Shown here: piece after piece, positions 25,870-36,269 of the stretch | How the letters are laid out: each line of letters begins with the position of its first letter | Numbering within the stretch: position 1 is the stretch's first letter | Made by a program: the position numbers and the translations under genes | The notes under the pieces: generated by a model | The model's input: only the letters and a program-made list of their open reading frames with translations | Database searches by the model: none | Told to the model about the DNA's origin: nothing | Source: Phytopseudomonas argentinensis | GTDB taxonomy: Bacteria; Pseudomonadota; Gammaproteobacteria; Pseudomonadales; Pseudomonadaceae | Assembly (NCBI RefSeq): GCF_900113905.1 | Contig: NZ_FORC01000001.1 | Location: 248,001 to 312,000, forward strand | Reading direction: 5' to 3' | DNA: 64,000 nucleotides

Positions 25870-27791
25870 TACTCCAATTCTTGGCGACCACGCCGGGAAA
25901 CCGCTTGCGCGAGCAATTCAGTGAATTGAGCGACGGGCATGGAGCCCAGATCGGCACCCTCACGAGTGCGCACAGCGACAGTTCTTGTCTCGACTTCCCG
26001 ATCGCCGATCACCAGCAGATAGGGAACCTTGAGCAAAGTATGCTCGCGGATTTTAAAGCCAATCTTCTCGTTCCTCAAGTCTGACTTGGCACGAAATCCG
26101 TTTTGATTCAACGTTTTTTCCACCTCGAGGGCGAAATCGGCCTGCTTGTCGGTGATATTCATGATCACCGCCTGGGTCGGCGCCAGCCAGGCCGGGAACA
26201 CGCCGGCGTAGTGCTCGATCAGCATGCCGATGAAACGCTCGAAGGAACCGAGGATGGCGCGGTGCAGCATGACCGGGCGCACACGGCTATTGTCTTCGGC
26301 GATGTAGCTGGCGTCCAGGCGCTCCGGCAGGTTCGGGTCGTACTGCAGGGTGCCGCACTGCCAGTTACGGCCGAGGCAGTCACGCAGGGTGAACTCGATC
26401 TTCGGGCCGTAGAACGCGCCCTCGCCCGGCTGGTATTCCCACTCCAGACCGGATTCGTTCAGCGCATCGGCCAGCGCGCCTTCGGCGCGATCCCACAACT
26501 CTTCGGAACCCACGCGCTTGGCCGGGCGAGTCGACAGCTTCATGGCGATGTCGGTGAAGCCGAAGTCCTTGTAGACGTCCAGGGTCAGCTTGATGAAATC
26601 GGCCGCTTCCTTCTTCACCTGTTCTTCGGTGCAGAAGATGTGCGCATCGTCCTGCACGAAGCCACGCACGCGCATGATGCCGTGTAGCGCGCCGGACGGC
26701 TCGTTGCGGTGGCAGGCGCCGAACTCGGCGAGGCGCAGCGGCAGGTCGCGGTAGGACTTCAGGCCCTGGTTGAATACCTGCACGTGGCAAGGGCAGTTCA
26801 TCGGCTTCACCGCGTAGTCGCGGCTTTCCGAGGAGGTGGTGAACATGTTCTCGGCGTAGTTGGACCAGTGGCCGGAGCGCTCCCAAAGGATGCGATCGAC
26901 GACCTGCGGGGTCTTGATTTCCGAATAACCGTTCTCGCGCTGCACCTGGCGCATGTACTGCTCGAGCACCTGGTAGACGGTCCAGCCGTTGGCGTGCCAG
27001 AACACCATGCCCGGCGCTTCTTCCTGCAGGTGGAACAGATCGAGCTGCTTGCCAATCTTGCGGTGATCGCGCTTCTCGGCCTCTTCGATGCGCTGGATGT
27101 AGGCCGCCAGCTGCTTCTTGTCCGCCCAGGCGGTGCCGTAGACGCGCTGCAGCTGCTCGTTCTTGGCATCGCCACGCCAGTAGGCACCGGACAGCTTGGT
27201 CAGCTTGAATGCCTTGAGGAAGCGGGTGTTGGGCACGTGCGGGCCACGGCACATGTCCACGTACTCTTCGTGGTAGTACAGACCCATGGCCTGCTCGTCC
27301 GGCATGTCATCGACCAGGCGCAGCTTGTAGTCCTCATTGCGGGACTTGAACACCTCGATGACCTCGGCGCGCGGCGTCACCTTCTTGATGACGTCGTAGT
27401 CCTTGTCGATCAGCTCCTTCATGCGCGCTTCGATGGCGGTGACGTCATCCGGCGTGAAGGGGCGCTCGTAGGCGATGTCGTAATAGAAGCCATCGTCGAT
27501 GACCGGGCCGATGACCATGCGCGCGGTCGGGTACAGCTGCTTGACCGCATGACCGACCAGATGGGCACAGGAGTGACGGATGATCTCGACACCCTCCGCA
27601 TCCTTCGGCGTGATGATCTGCAGGGTCGCATCGTTTTCGATCAGGTCGCAGGCGTCGACCAGACGGCCGTCGACCTTGCCGGCAACGGTGGCCTTGGCCA
27701 GGCCGGCGCCAATGGATTGCGCCACTTCGAGTACGGATACCGGGTGATCGAACGAACGCTGACTGCCATCGGGAAGAGTAATGGTGGGCAT
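25869..27791 (-). CDS. thrS: Threonine-tRNA ligase
   Basis: The 640-residue protein has a TGS domain (1-62), an editing domain with the [13 protein letters not shown] zinc-type HxxxH motif (near 73-77), a class II catalytic core (about 240-530, with [11 protein letters not shown] supplying a Zn ligand Cys) and a C-terminal anticodon-binding domain. ATG27791 is chosen because GGAGG lies just upstream and the N-terminus then matches the family. Upstream residues are not ThrS-like. Confidence 0.98.
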   Translation of the reverse strand: MPTITLPDGSQRSFDHPVSVLEVAQSIGAGLAKATVAGKVDGRLVDACDLIENDATLQIITPKDAEGVEIIRHSCAHLVGHAVKQLYPTARMVIGPVIDDGFYYDIAYERPFTPDDVTAIEARMKELIDKDYDVIKKVTPRAEVIEVFKSRNEDYKLRLVDDMPDEQAMGLYYHEEYVDMCRGPHVPNTRFLKAFKLTKLSGAYWRGDAKNEQLQRVYGTAWADKKQLAAYIQRIEEAEKRDHRKIGKQLDLFHLQEEAPGMVFWHANGWTVYQVLEQYMRQVQRENGYSEIKTPQVVDRILWERSGHWSNYAENMFTTSSESRDYAVKPMNCPCHVQVFNQGLKSYRDLPLRLAEFGACHRNEPSGALHGIMRVRGFVQDDAHIFCTEEQVKKEAADFIKLTLDVYKDFGFTDIAMKLSTRPAKRVGSEELWDRAEGALADALNESGLEWEYQPGEGAFYGPKIEFTLRDCLGRNWQCGTLQYDPNLPERLDASYIAEDNSRVRPVMLHRAILGSFERFIGMLIEHYAGVFPAWLAPTQAVIMNITDKQADFALEVEKTLNQNGFRAKSDLRNEKIGFKIREHTLLKVPYLLVIGDREVETRTVAVRTREGADLGSMPVAQFTELLAQAVSRRGRQELE

Positions 27792-28043
27792 GGCGCCTCC
27801 TCTCCTAGTGGTGACCTCTACCAAAGGCCACATGGGTTGGGATGAGCCAGTAAGCGATTCGGTGGCGTATCTGCCATACAGAGGCAGGGGCCGTGAGGCC
27901 AACCGAGAACGAACCGCAGTCACTGGAAGGTGTGAAACAGTGGATGCTTTCAGAATCGAGCGGGCCTGACAAGGCAAACTGGCCATTTTCGAAAATTTCC
28001 GAAATGGCGAGCGCGGCTCACAACCTAAACGCAAAAAAGACGA

Positions 28044-28074
28044 GCAAAAAAAATGGCCGCCTAAGCGACCATTT
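28044..28074 (-). terminator. Rho-independent terminator of tRNA-Val
   Basis: A 10-base stem (28051-28060 with 28065-28074, one G-T wobble) with a 4-base loop runs into eight T on the minus strand, just after the tRNA. Confidence 0.8.
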
Positions 28075-28082
28075 AAAGAATT

Positions 28083-28158
28083 TGGTAGGCACAATTGGAT
28101 TCGAACCAACGACCCCCACCATGTCAAGGTGGTGCTCTAACCAACTGAGCTATGTGCC
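28083..28158 (-). tRNA. tRNA-Val (anticodon GAC)
   Basis: The 76-base cloverleaf has the anticodon arm CCACC-TTGACAT-GGTGG, T loop TTCGAAT and encoded CCA. Anticodon GAC reads GUC and GUU. It lies upstream of thrS on the same strand, followed by its own terminator. Confidence 0.96.
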
Positions 28159-28435
28159 TGCTGTGGGTGCGCATTCTACGGAGCCGCGAAAAAGAGTCAA
28201 CACCTTTTTTCCCTAACTGACTAAAAAAACTGAGTTTTTTTGATTTGAGGTGCGTAGCCCCCCTGCCCTCACCGTGGGAATGCCAGCTCTTGTTCCCGGG
28301 TATCGCTTCGCTCGATCCAGGCTACGACTCAGCACTTATGTGGAAGGCGTGCCATGGGTCAGCCTCGTATCTCGTGTGCGGTTATTGATGGGCTACGCCC
28401 ATCCTACGGTAAATTACGGGGAGCGATGATCTTCC

Positions 28436-28502
28436 GTGGGAGCGGGCGGGGACGCCTAGTTCATGCCCGCGAAAATAAATCGCGGACATGGCCCGCTCCC
28501 AC
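28436..28502. repeat. REP-type inverted repeat
   Basis: GTGGGAGCGGGC (28436-28447) pairs with GCCCGCTCCCAC (28491-28502). An inner stem lies around CATGCCCGCGA. This is the common Pseudomonas REP arrangement. Confidence 0.75.
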
Positions 28503-28564
28503 AATTAAGCCGCTTCCGACTATATGCGGGAGTCGCCCTAATCTATTTTCGACACACAAACAAA

Positions 28565-28589
28565 AAACGGCGCTCGATGAGCGCCGTTT
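28565..28589 (-). terminator. Terminator of the PA2778-like gene
   Basis: A perfect 10-base stem (28565-28574 with 28580-28589) with a 5-base loop is followed by six T on the minus strand, 19 bases after the stop codon. Confidence 0.85.
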
Positions 28590-28607
28590 GTTTTCCCGCA
28601 TCAATCG

Positions 28608-29567
28608 CTACTGAACCGGACAGACCACAGGCGCCGCGCACTGCTCACTGACGCTACCCTGCTTGCCGGTGACAGTGAAGCGCTTGTCATCCGGTTTCAG
28701 GCGCTGGGCGCACTGCCGAGCACTGGCGGCCTCGGCCTTGCAGCCGCGCTCGTCGAGCACCTGGGAGAGGTTGAACCAGCCCGGTGCGAAATTCGCCTGG
28801 CGGCTGACGCTTTCGCGAAATGCCGCTTCGGCACCGCGCAGGTCGCCACCGGCGTAGCGGCTGTTGGCCAGGGCGAACCAGGCCACTGCCTGCTCGGGCC
28901 AGCGCTGGGTCGCGGTGCGGTAGGCGTGCTGGGCGACATCCTTGCGGCCGACCTCTTCCAGATCCGCCGCGGCCTTGAGCCACACGGTCGGCTCGGCCGT
29001 GGCTGGCAAGGTGTCCGGCGGCAGGGTCACCACCGCCCAGCGATTGCCACGCGCCCAGGTCTTCTCGAAGGCGGCGAACGAGGTCACCCAGCGCCGCGTG
29101 GTACCCGAACGCAGGATCAGCGTTTCCTCACGGCGGTCGTAGCCCACCAGCACTGCGAAATGCCACTGCGGATACCAGTTGAATGCCAGGTTCTGCAGCA
29201 CCAGCACGGGGTTGCCGGCAGCTACTTCGGCAAGCAGCGCATCGAGTTTGGGCTTGAGCGGGTAAACCAGCAGGTCATGGGCTCGCGCCGCGGCGACCAT
29301 CTCGACCTGCAGGCTGCCTTCACGGCCAGGAATGTACACCTGGTCCTGCAGGAAACCGGGGGTGGTCAGCACACCACGCTGGTTGAGCATGGTCGCCAGG
29401 GCGGCCGGCCCACACTGATAGGCGGTCTGCGGGTAGAAGGGAACACTGCTGAGCTCGACCCGCTCAGGCAGGCGCTGGGCCTCCGGTGACAACACCGGGG
29501 ACCTGGCGCATGCACTGAGCAGGACGATCAGAAGTGAAGCGGAGAGCAGTCTTAACGATTTACGCAT
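28608..29567 (-). CDS. PA2778-family cysteine peptidase lipoprotein with TPR repeats
   Basis: The 319-residue protein has a lipoprotein signal (LLSAC, Cys20), a C39-like papain-fold domain (about 40-190) and two TPR-like repeats (about 200-290). Visible catalytic candidates are Cys52 in QTAYQCGPAALA and His in WYPQWHFAVLVGYD. Its size and layout match the PA2778 family, where it travels with PA2779. It overlaps that gene by 16 bases. Substrate unknown; it may process a small secreted peptide. Confidence 0.88.
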   Translation of the reverse strand: MRKSLRLLSASLLIVLLSACARSPVLSPEAQRLPERVELSSVPFYPQTAYQCGPAALATMLNQRGVLTTPGFLQDQVYIPGREGSLQVEMVAAARAHDLLVYPLKPKLDALLAEVAAGNPVLVLQNLAFNWYPQWHFAVLVGYDRREETLILRSGTTRRWVTSFAAFEKTWARGNRWAVVTLPPDTLPATAEPTVWLKAAADLEEVGRKDVAQHAYRTATQRWPEQAVAWFALANSRYAGGDLRGAEAAFRESVSRQANFAPGWFNLSQVLDERGCKAEAASARQCAQRLKPDDKRFTVTGKQGSVSEQCAAPVVCPVQ

Positions 29568-29953
29568 TTCACGAAACTGAAGATGTCGGTGGCGCAGAGC
29601 ATATCGGTGATGATGAAGATCACCAAGAACAACACGATGATGCCCACGATACCGGCGCCAGCCGGAGCCTCAGACAGTTGCTGGTTGAATTGCGCGAGTT
29701 CGGCGCTGGTCAGGTTGTTGATGCGGTTCTCTACCTGATCACGCTCCACACCCATGGCAAGCAGCTTGTCCTTGACCTGCTGATCATCGAGCATCGACAA
29801 CAGTTGCTGACGGTCGACCTGCTGTTGCTGTTCGGTCAGCACTTCACCCGTGCCGATCATCGCGGCATTGGCGAGTGGAACCTGGGCGATCATCAGGACA
29901 TGGAACACTGCCAGCATGGCAGCCAGACGACGAAAGAACGGGGACTTGGTCAT
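29552..29953 (-). CDS. PA2779-family small membrane protein
   Basis: The 133-residue protein has a signal peptide ending near ANAA, a Gln-rich helical centre with QQQVDRQQLLSMLDDQQVKD and a C-terminal hydrophobic helix (about 99-119) followed by two Cys. This matches the PA2779 family, always next to the C39-like peptidase gene. It may be the peptidase's substrate or partner; that is inference. Confidence 0.87.
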   Translation of the reverse strand: MTKSPFFRRLAAMLAVFHVLMIAQVPLANAAMIGTGEVLTEQQQQVDRQQLLSMLDDQQVKDKLLAMGVERDQVENRINNLTSAELAQFNQQLSEAPAGAGIVGIIVLFLVIFIITDMLCATDIFSFVKCVNR

Positions 29954-30115
29954 TTTGGTATCTCCTTATCAACCATCATCCTAGACCCATGTGGCACACA
30001 GCCAGTTCCGCCTATATCCGCAACTTGTTCGCCCTACCCTGCAGGCCAGTGGTAACGCGGCTTGAAGCCACCTGAAGCAAACCCGTAGCAAGGCCGCTTT
30101 TCATCGCGAATCAGC

Positions 30116-31009
30116 TCACGCCATAGTGCTCAACTCACTGCTCAGGTAATCGAGAAAACAGGTGATGCGCGAGGTGAGCGCAGTGTTGCGGTAGTACACC
30201 GCGTGGATCGGCTGGCGAACCTCCACGGTGTGCTCGGCGAGAACCTGCAGCAGCTCGCCGCGCTCGCGGTCCTGGTAGGTCATGAAGTCTGCCAGGCAGA
30301 CGATACCAACCCCCTCAAGCGCCAATTGCCGCAAGGTTTCACCGCTGGAGGCCTGCAGGCTCGGCACGATGCCCAACCGCTCGCCGCCGGCGTGGCGCAG
30401 CGGCCAATGGTTGAGGCTATCGGGCTGGGTGAAGCCAAGCAGGCTGTGGCCTTGCAACGCCTCGACGCTATCGGGCGTGCCGTGGGCAGCGAGGTAATCT
30501 GGGCTGGCCAGCACCCGGAGGCGACTGCTGCCCAGCGGCCGCGCATGCAAGGTCGAGTCGCGCAGCGGGCCGATACGAATGGCCACATCGGTGCGCTGCT
30601 CGATCAGGTCGATGATCTGGTCGCTGCTGTGCAGCTCCAGCTCGATGTTCGGGTAGCGCTCGCGAAAGCCCTTGATCAGCGGCACCACCGCATGCAGCAC
30701 GAAGGGCGCGGCGGCGTTGACGCGCAGCCGCCCGGCCGGCGTTTGCCGGCGCATGCGCATCTGCTCTTCGGCCTCCTCGACGCTGGCAATGATGCGCCGC
30801 GCCTGCAGCAGGAAGGCCTGCCCCTCTTCGGTCAGTTCCAGGCGCCGGGTGGTGCGCTGCAGCAGGGTGACGTCGAGCTTTTCTTCCAGCCGGCTGAGGG
30901 CGCGACTGATACCCGAGGCGGTTTGCCCCAGCTGCTGCGCGGCGGCGCTGATCGAGCCGGCGGCGACCACGGTGCAGAAGGCAAGGAGTTCGTCGAGGGA
31001 GGTTTTCAT
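30116..31009 (-). CDS. LysR-family transcriptional regulator
   Basis: The 297-residue protein has an N-terminal winged helix-turn-helix (DELLAFCTVVAAGSISAAAQ, then TASGISRALSRLEEKLDVTL) and a LysR substrate-binding domain. It is divergent from the aldo-keto reductase gene, with about 150 bases between the starts. It is therefore likely to control that gene and itself. The effector is unknown. ATG31009 is chosen because the family pattern starts there; ATG31027 is in frame upstream. Confidence 0.9.
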   Translation of the reverse strand: MKTSLDELLAFCTVVAAGSISAAAQQLGQTASGISRALSRLEEKLDVTLLQRTTRRLELTEEGQAFLLQARRIIASVEEAEEQMRMRRQTPAGRLRVNAAAPFVLHAVVPLIKGFRERYPNIELELHSSDQIIDLIEQRTDVAIRIGPLRDSTLHARPLGSSRLRVLASPDYLAAHGTPDSVEALQGHSLLGFTQPDSLNHWPLRHAGGERLGIVPSLQASSGETLRQLALEGVGIVCLADFMTYQDRERGELLQVLAEHTVEVRQPIHAVYYRNTALTSRITCFLDYLSSELSTMA

Positions 31010-31160
31010 GACGGTATTCGTGACCATGGAGCAAATATGTTTGCCATGAAACGCGGTTTTTCCGCACAAGTCCATGGCACACACTGCTCCAAGAAACGCG
31101 AAACCACCCTCGGGCAGTGCGGTCAGCTACAGACAGCCACCCTTTTCAAAGGAGCGACAT

Positions 31161-31964
31161 ATGCACCAGATTCCCGCCCTCGGCCTTGGCACCTATCGCC
31201 TCAAGGAGCAGCAGGTCATCGACTCGGTACGCAACGGCCTGGAGCTCGGCTACCGACATATTGATACCGCGCAGATCTACGGCAACGAGGCAGAGGTCGG
31301 CCAGGCCATCGCCGAAAGCGGCGTGGCGCGCAGCGAGCTGTTCGTCACCACCAAGATCTGGGTCGATAACCTGGGCGCCGACAAGCTGATCCCCAGCCTT
31401 GAGGAGAGCCTGCGCAAGCTGCGCCTGGAGCAGGTGGACCTGACCCTGATTCACTGGCCATCGCCGAACGATGAAATCCAGGTTGCCGAATACATGGCGG
31501 CGCTGCTGGAAGCCAAGGCGGCCGGCCTGGCCGCGCATCTGGGCGTGTCGAACTTCACCAACGCCCATCTGCAGCAGGCCATGGAAGTGACGGGGCCCGA
31601 CCAGATCGCCACCCACCAGGTAGAGATCCACCCCTTCCTGCAGAACCGCAAGGTGGTCGCCTTCGCTCAGGAACACGGCATTCACCTGACCGCTTATATG
31701 CCGCTGGCCTATGGCAAGGTAATGACCGATCCGGTGATTCAGGACATCGCCGGCCGGCACGCCGCCAACCCGGCCCAGGTGGCGCTGGCCTGGGCGCTGC
31801 AGCAGGGCTTCGCAGTGATTCCGTCGTCGACCAAACGCGCCAACCTGGAGAGCAACCTGGGTGCTCTGAAGCTGCATCTCAGCGATGGGGACATGGCCGC
31901 CATCGCCGGGCTGGAACGCGGCGAACGCCTGGCCAATCCGGACTTCGCACCGCGTTGGGATTGA
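31161..31964 (+). CDS. dkgB: Aldo/keto reductase, DkgB type
   Basis: The 267-residue TIM-barrel protein has the catalytic tetrad in view: Asp and Tyr in [13 protein letters not shown], Lys in TTKIW and His in LIHWPSP. A NADPH-binding [13 protein letters not shown] motif lies near the C-terminus. Size and sequence fit DkgB (2,5-diketo-gluconate / methylglyoxal reductase). AAAGGAG precedes ATG31161. It is divergent from a LysR gene. Confidence 0.9.
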   Translation: MHQIPALGLGTYRLKEQQVIDSVRNGLELGYRHIDTAQIYGNEAEVGQAIAESGVARSELFVTTKIWVDNLGADKLIPSLEESLRKLRLEQVDLTLIHWPSPNDEIQVAEYMAALLEAKAAGLAAHLGVSNFTNAHLQQAMEVTGPDQIATHQVEIHPFLQNRKVVAFAQEHGIHLTAYMPLAYGKVMTDPVIQDIAGRHAANPAQVALAWALQQGFAVIPSSTKRANLESNLGALKLHLSDGDMAAIAGLERGERLANPDFAPRWD

Positions 31965-32086
31965 ATGCCCGGCTCAGAGCCTGTTCACGTTTATGCACCT
32001 GAAGCGGCAACTACAAGGCAGAAGCGGCCGGTCGTGTTGCGATTCAAACCTGCTCATATTGGTGGGCTGAAGCGGATCGCCGCCCG

Positions 32087-32135
32087 GCCCACCCTACGAG
32101 GCTGGCACGATCTGTAGGGTGGGCTTTAGCCCACC
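32087..32135. repeat. Inverted repeat in the dkgB-arfB gap
   Basis: GCCCACCCTAC (32087-32097) pairs with GTAGGGTGGGC (32114-32124). A GTGGGCT/AGCCCAC hairpin overlaps the right arm. It lies between convergent genes and may end both transcripts. Confidence 0.65.
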
Positions 32136-32208
32136 ACTGCAAATGGCTGCTTTCGCCACTTGGCTGCCAGAATCCGCGAGCCCGGGCTGAACGATTATGA
32201 ACAGTCCT

Positions 32209-32622
32209 CTAGAAGTCGACCTTGCCCCGGCCCGCCTTGATCGCCCCACGCTTGGTCTTGCCTTCCAGCCGACGCTTCTTGGAACCCAGGGTCGGCTTGG
32301 TCGGGCGGCGGGCCTTTTCGGTCTTGCCGGCTGAACGGATGAGCTCGGCCAGGCGCTCCAGGGCATCGGCACGGTTCTGCTCCTGGGTGCGGTATTGCTG
32401 GGCCTTGATGATCACCACGCCATCGGCGGTGATGCGGCTGTCGCGCAGCGCCAACAGCCGTTCCTTGTAGAACGGTGGCAATGACGACGCCTGGCTGTCG
32501 AAGCGCAGGTGCATGGCGCTGGACACCTTGTTGACGTTCTGCCCGCCGGCCCCCTGGGCGCGAATGGCAGTGAGTTCGACTTCATCTTCGGGCAGATGAA
32601 CGCTGTTGGAGATGACCAGCAT
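32209..32622 (-). CDS. arfB: Alternative ribosome-rescue factor ArfB (peptidyl-tRNA hydrolase)
   Basis: The 137-residue protein has the release-factor-like GGQ motif (AQGAGGQNVNKVSSAMHLRF) and a basic C-terminal tail (KKRRLEGKTKRGAIKAGRGK) that enters the empty mRNA channel of a stalled ribosome. It hydrolyses peptidyl-tRNA without a stop codon. ATG32622 is chosen from the family start MLVISNSVHLPEDEVE. Confidence 0.95.
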   Translation of the reverse strand: MLVISNSVHLPEDEVELTAIRAQGAGGQNVNKVSSAMHLRFDSQASSLPPFYKERLLALRDSRITADGVVIIKAQQYRTQEQNRADALERLAELIRSAGKTEKARRPTKPTLGSKKRRLEGKTKRGAIKAGRGKVDF

Positions 32623-32767
32623 GGGGCGCCTTGTTTGCGGTGGGCGTGCAGGATAGCCCAGGGTAGACGCCGACATGGCTGAAACCTTTGCTTGAAATTT
32701 CCCTCCACGCCCGCGGAGGCGCTCGAGTAAGTTAAGCGACCGCCTCCAACAGCTCACGAGAACAACC

Positions 32768-33982
32768 ATGGATTCGATCACCCAGGCCGTACTTGGCGCC
32801 AGCATACAGGGCGCACTGCTGGGGCGCTGGCAGGGACGCAAGGCTCTGCTGTATGGCGCCGTGCTGGGTACCCTGCCGGACCTGGACGTGGTCATCGACT
32901 ATGGCGATTCGGTGGCCGCCATGACCTACCACCGCGGCTTCAGCCATTCGCTGTTCGTGCTGACCGGCCTCGCCCTGCTGCTGACCTGGCTGCTGCGACA
33001 ATGGCGACCCAATCCCGGCTACTCGTCACGGCGATTGTTCCTGGCCATCTGGCTGGTGCTGATCACCCACCCCATTCTCGATGCCTTCACCAGCTACGGC
33101 ACCCAGTTGCTCTGGCCGTTCGCGCCGACGCCGGCAGCCTGGTCGAGCATCTTCATCATCGACCCGATCTACAGCCTGCCGCTGCTGGGGGCGGTGATCT
33201 ACGGGCTGATCGCCGGCCTGAAGGACAATGCCAATCCGCTGGTCAACTGGGCTCTGGCGTTTTCCACGGTCTATCTCGCCTCGACCCTGGGTGGCAAGTA
33301 CATGGCCGAGCACCGCGTCGAGCAGGAACTGGCGCGCCAGGGTATCGAGGCGGAGGCCATCTTCAGCTCGCCGACGCCCTTCAACACCCTGCTGTGGCGC
33401 GTGGTGGCGATCGAGGGCGAGGATTATCACGAGGCACTGGTCGGCTGGTTCGACAGCGCGCCGCCAGTGCTGGAAAAGATGCCGCGTGGCGCAGCGCTGG
33501 CCGAGGCTCTGGAGGATTCACCTGCCCATCAGCGGCTGAAGTGGTTCACCAATGACGTGCTGCGTTATGACCACATCGGCGATCACCTGGTAGTCACCGA
33601 CATTCGCCTGGGCATGACCGGCTTCCACCCGTTCCGCTTCGACTTCGCCCACTGGCAGAACGGCGCCTGGCAGGTACAGCCCTATATCGAACGCTGGCCC
33701 ACCGAGCGCGGCGACATGCAGCGCCTGGCCCTGCTTTGGCAACGCATCTGGCAGCCGGCGACGCCCGTGCCGCTGGCCTCGTGGGCCAGCGAGCTGAGCC
33801 GCAATCCACACGCTGAGGGTTCGTCAGATGGCCAATTGGCCCCGGGCCGCAAAGCCGCAGTTCCACGACCGATTAAGGCGACCCAGCGCTGTAACGGCGT
33901 TCGGCCTACCGCTGCGGTACGCGGGAAACCTCCACGGGTATCGCAGGCTCAACCCGGGCTAGCAATCCAGACCGCGACTTAA
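32768..33982 (+). CDS. Membrane-bound metal-dependent hydrolase, YdjM/DUF457 family
   Basis: The 404-residue protein has the family start MDSITQAVLGASIQGALLGR and metal-ligand-like residues in LGTLPDLDVV and HRGFSHSLFVL (His/Asp). Several transmembrane helices (about 45-60, 73-90, 115-135, 140-150) precede a soluble C-terminal half. Family members are putative membrane hydrolases without a settled substrate. The last 50 or so residues (from about 355) are basic, lack family character and read into a REP-type repeat, suggesting the native stop was lost. Confidence 0.85.
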   Translation: MDSITQAVLGASIQGALLGRWQGRKALLYGAVLGTLPDLDVVIDYGDSVAAMTYHRGFSHSLFVLTGLALLLTWLLRQWRPNPGYSSRRLFLAIWLVLITHPILDAFTSYGTQLLWPFAPTPAAWSSIFIIDPIYSLPLLGAVIYGLIAGLKDNANPLVNWALAFSTVYLASTLGGKYMAEHRVEQELARQGIEAEAIFSSPTPFNTLLWRVVAIEGEDYHEALVGWFDSAPPVLEKMPRGAALAEALEDSPAHQRLKWFTNDVLRYDHIGDHLVVTDIRLGMTGFHPFRFDFAHWQNGAWQVQPYIERWPTERGDMQRLALLWQRIWQPATPVPLASWASELSRNPHAEGSSDGQLAPGRKAAVPRPIKATQRCNGVRPTAAVRGKPPRVSQAQPGLAIQTAT

Positions 33983-34023
33983 ATCCAACCCCCTGCCCGG
34001 GTTTAAGCGCAGCGATACCCGGG
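33935..34023. repeat. REP-type inverted repeat at the end of the YdjM-like gene
   Basis: CGGGTATCGC-to-AACCCGGGCT (33935-33960) pairs with GCCCGGGTTTAAGCGCAGCG continuing to ATACCCGGG (33995-34023). It belongs to the same repeat family as 28295, 42628 and 47352. It lies between convergent genes and overlaps the last codons of the YdjM-like gene. Confidence 0.75.
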
Positions 34024-34049
34024 AAATCTCTTCCCAGGCAGCTACCACC

Positions 34050-36005
34050 TCAGGTTCTGAACTGCCGCACCAGGCCCTGCAGCTCGACGCCCAGGCGCGC
34101 CAGCTCTGCGCTCGAGGTGGCGGTCTGCTGGCTGGCACTGGCGCTCTGTTCGCCGATATCGCGCACCCGGGTGACGCTCTCACTGATGGTTTCCGCCACC
34201 GCGCTCTGCTCTTCCGCGGCGGCGGCGATCTGCTGGTTCATCTGCTCGATGGTGCTTACCGCCTGGGTGATGCGGCCCAGGGCATCACCCGCCTCGCCGG
34301 CCAGGGCAACAGTACGCTGGGTCAGGGCGCGGCTGCCCTCCATCTGCGTGGCCGCGCCGTCAGCGAGGCGCTGCAGGTTGGCGATCAGGTTCTCGATTTC
34401 CTGGGTCGAATCATGGGTGCGCCGGGCCAGGGCGCGTACCTCGTCGGCAACCACCGCGAAGCCGCGGCCCTGGTCACCGGCGCGGGCCGCTTCGATGGCC
34501 GCGTTGAGCGCCAGCAGGTTGGTCTGCTCGGCCACCGCGCGAATCACTTCCAGCACGCTGCCGATCCGACCGCTCTCCTGGTTCAGTGCCTGCATGGCCT
34601 CGGCCGACTGCTCGACCTCCTGGGCCAGCTTGCCGATCTGGCCGATGGCCTGCTGCACTACCTGGTTACCCTGCTGCGCCTCGCGGTCGGCATCGGCAGC
34701 GGCCAGCGAGGCCTGCTCGGCGTTCTGCGCCACTTCCTGCACGGTGGCCGCCATCTGGTGCATGGCGGTGGCGGTCTGCTCGGTTTCCACCTTCTGGGTC
34801 TGCACGCCGGCACTGGTCTGGGCGGTGATGGCCGACAGCTGCTCGGCGGCCGCCGCGATCTGCCCGACACCGTTGCCAATCCGCCCGACCAGGTCACGCA
34901 GGCTGCGGGTCATGCCCTGCATGGCTTCGAGCAACTGGCCCAGCTCGTCGCGGCGGTTCTGCGGCAGATCCTGGCTCAGGTCGCCGCCGGCGATTCGCCG
35001 CGCGAACTCCACGGTCTGGCGCAACGGCGCGACGATGGAGCGGCTGATGGTGAAGGCGGCGAACAGGCCGAGTAGCACCGCCGCGATGCCCATGCTGCCA
35101 AGCAGCAGCATGGCGTTGCGGCTGTCGTCACTCATGGCCTGTTCTTCGATGCCCTTGGCCTGCTCCGCCAGGGCCAGCACCTGGTCGGCCTGCTTGAGCA
35201 TGGCGGCGTCGCTGGCCAGGCTCTGCTCGTGCACCTGCTGGAAGTTGGTGAACGCCTGCTGGTAGTTGGTCAGCGCCGCCAGGGCGGCTTCGATGGCACG
35301 TTTCTGGTCGTCGTCGAGCCAGACCATCAAACCACTGGCTGAGGACTGCAGGTCGTAGCTGACGTAATTCCAGTTTTCCAGTGCCGTTGCCGAACCATCG
35401 ATGATGAACTGGCTTTCGTAGCTGCGCAGTTCGAGCATGCGCTTGCTGAGGTTGGAGGCGGTTTCCGCCAGGGTCAGCGGATCGCTGCCGCGCAGCTGGT
35501 CGCCGGCCAGGCGCAGTTCGCGCACGGCGTCGTACATGCCCAGCTCGATCATCTCGAACTGGCTGCGCGCCTCCTGGGCCGCGTCGTCCATCTGCTTGCG
35601 CGCTTCATGGGCGCGTACCTGCTGCTGCACGCTGGCATCGAACTGTTGCAGGTAGTCGGTGGTAGCGGCGTCCATGGCCTGCAGGCGCTCGCGCTCGGCA
35701 GGGCTAGCGCTGGCGATATGCTCGGCCAGCCCGCTACGCACCTTGGCGAGCTGCTCGCGCATGCGCTGCGCATCGGCGTCGCTATGGCTGATCGCGTAGT
35801 CACGTTCAATGCGCCTGGCTCCGAGTATTTGCGCGTCGATGGTTGACAGCGACACGGACTGGGCATGGCCTTTCATCACCGCCTGTACGGCGACGAAGCC
35901 GCTGGCCGTCACGGCAACGGTCAACAGCAGTACCAGGCCAAAACCGACCAGAAGTTTCTTGCCTACGGAAAGATCAACGAACAGTCGAGTGGCAGAATGC
36001 AACAT
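34050..36005 (-). CDS. Methyl-accepting chemotaxis protein, probable HBM sensor domain
   Basis: The 651-residue protein has a transmembrane helix at about 17-40, a long all-helical periplasmic domain (about 40-300) with the [11 protein letters not shown] motif typical of helical bimodular (HBM) sensors, a second transmembrane helix (about 305-330), a HAMP domain and a cytoplasmic signalling tip [20 protein letters not shown]. It should feed CheA/CheW. HBM receptors often detect organic acids; the ligand here is unknown. ATG36005 fits the family start better than upstream starts. Confidence 0.9.
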   Translation of the reverse strand: MLHSATRLFVDLSVGKKLLVGFGLVLLLTVAVTASGFVAVQAVMKGHAQSVSLSTIDAQILGARRIERDYAISHSDADAQRMREQLAKVRSGLAEHIASASPAERERLQAMDAATTDYLQQFDASVQQQVRAHEARKQMDDAAQEARSQFEMIELGMYDAVRELRLAGDQLRGSDPLTLAETASNLSKRMLELRSYESQFIIDGSATALENWNYVSYDLQSSASGLMVWLDDDQKRAIEAALAALTNYQQAFTNFQQVHEQSLASDAAMLKQADQVLALAEQAKGIEEQAMSDDSRNAMLLLGSMGIAAVLLGLFAAFTISRSIVAPLRQTVEFARRIAGGDLSQDLPQNRRDELGQLLEAMQGMTRSLRDLVGRIGNGVGQIAAAAEQLSAITAQTSAGVQTQKVETEQTATAMHQMAATVQEVAQNAEQASLAAADADREAQQGNQVVQQAIGQIGKLAQEVEQSAEAMQALNQESGRIGSVLEVIRAVAEQTNLLALNAAIEAARAGDQGRGFAVVADEVRALARRTHDSTQEIENLIANLQRLADGAATQMEGSRALTQRTVALAGEAGDALGRITQAVSTIEQMNQQIAAAAEEQSAVAETISESVTRVRDIGEQSASASQQTATSSAELARLGVELQGLVRQFRT

Positions 36006-36233
36006 CCATGCGGCTCCATTTGTTTTTATAGATTGCGCTGCGCGGCCGTCTAGCAACCGCGCGACCCGTGGCATCAGAAAGTTAATCGGCCGCGCCGGGC
36101 AAAGCCTGAGCGAAAAAAACCGATTACTGGCGCCATCAAGTCGCCACTATACGGCGTATGCCCAGGTGCATGTCCTGAGCTGCGACAAAAGGCTAGCGAA
36201 CGGGCGTGCAAGTCGACGTTTAGGCATAAATGC

Positions 36234-36258
36234 CACCCGCAGCATTGCGCTGCGGGTG
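36234..36258 (-). terminator. Hairpin after aroP
   Basis: A perfect 10-base stem (36234-36243 with 36249-36258) lies 12 bases after the aroP stop. The T-run is weak, so it is a probable rather than certain terminator. Confidence 0.55.
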
Positions 36259-36269
36259 TGCGATGAGGC

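Larger units (their letters stand above)
28159..28607. other. Intergenic region rich in REP-like repeats
   Basis: No gene is seen. It contains an A/T tract just upstream of tRNA-Val (promoter region), a copy of the CCCGGGTATCGCTTCGCTC repeat (28295-28313), a GGGCTACGCCCATCC hairpin (about 28390-28406), a REP pair (28436-28502) and the terminator of the peptidase gene. Confidence 0.6.
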
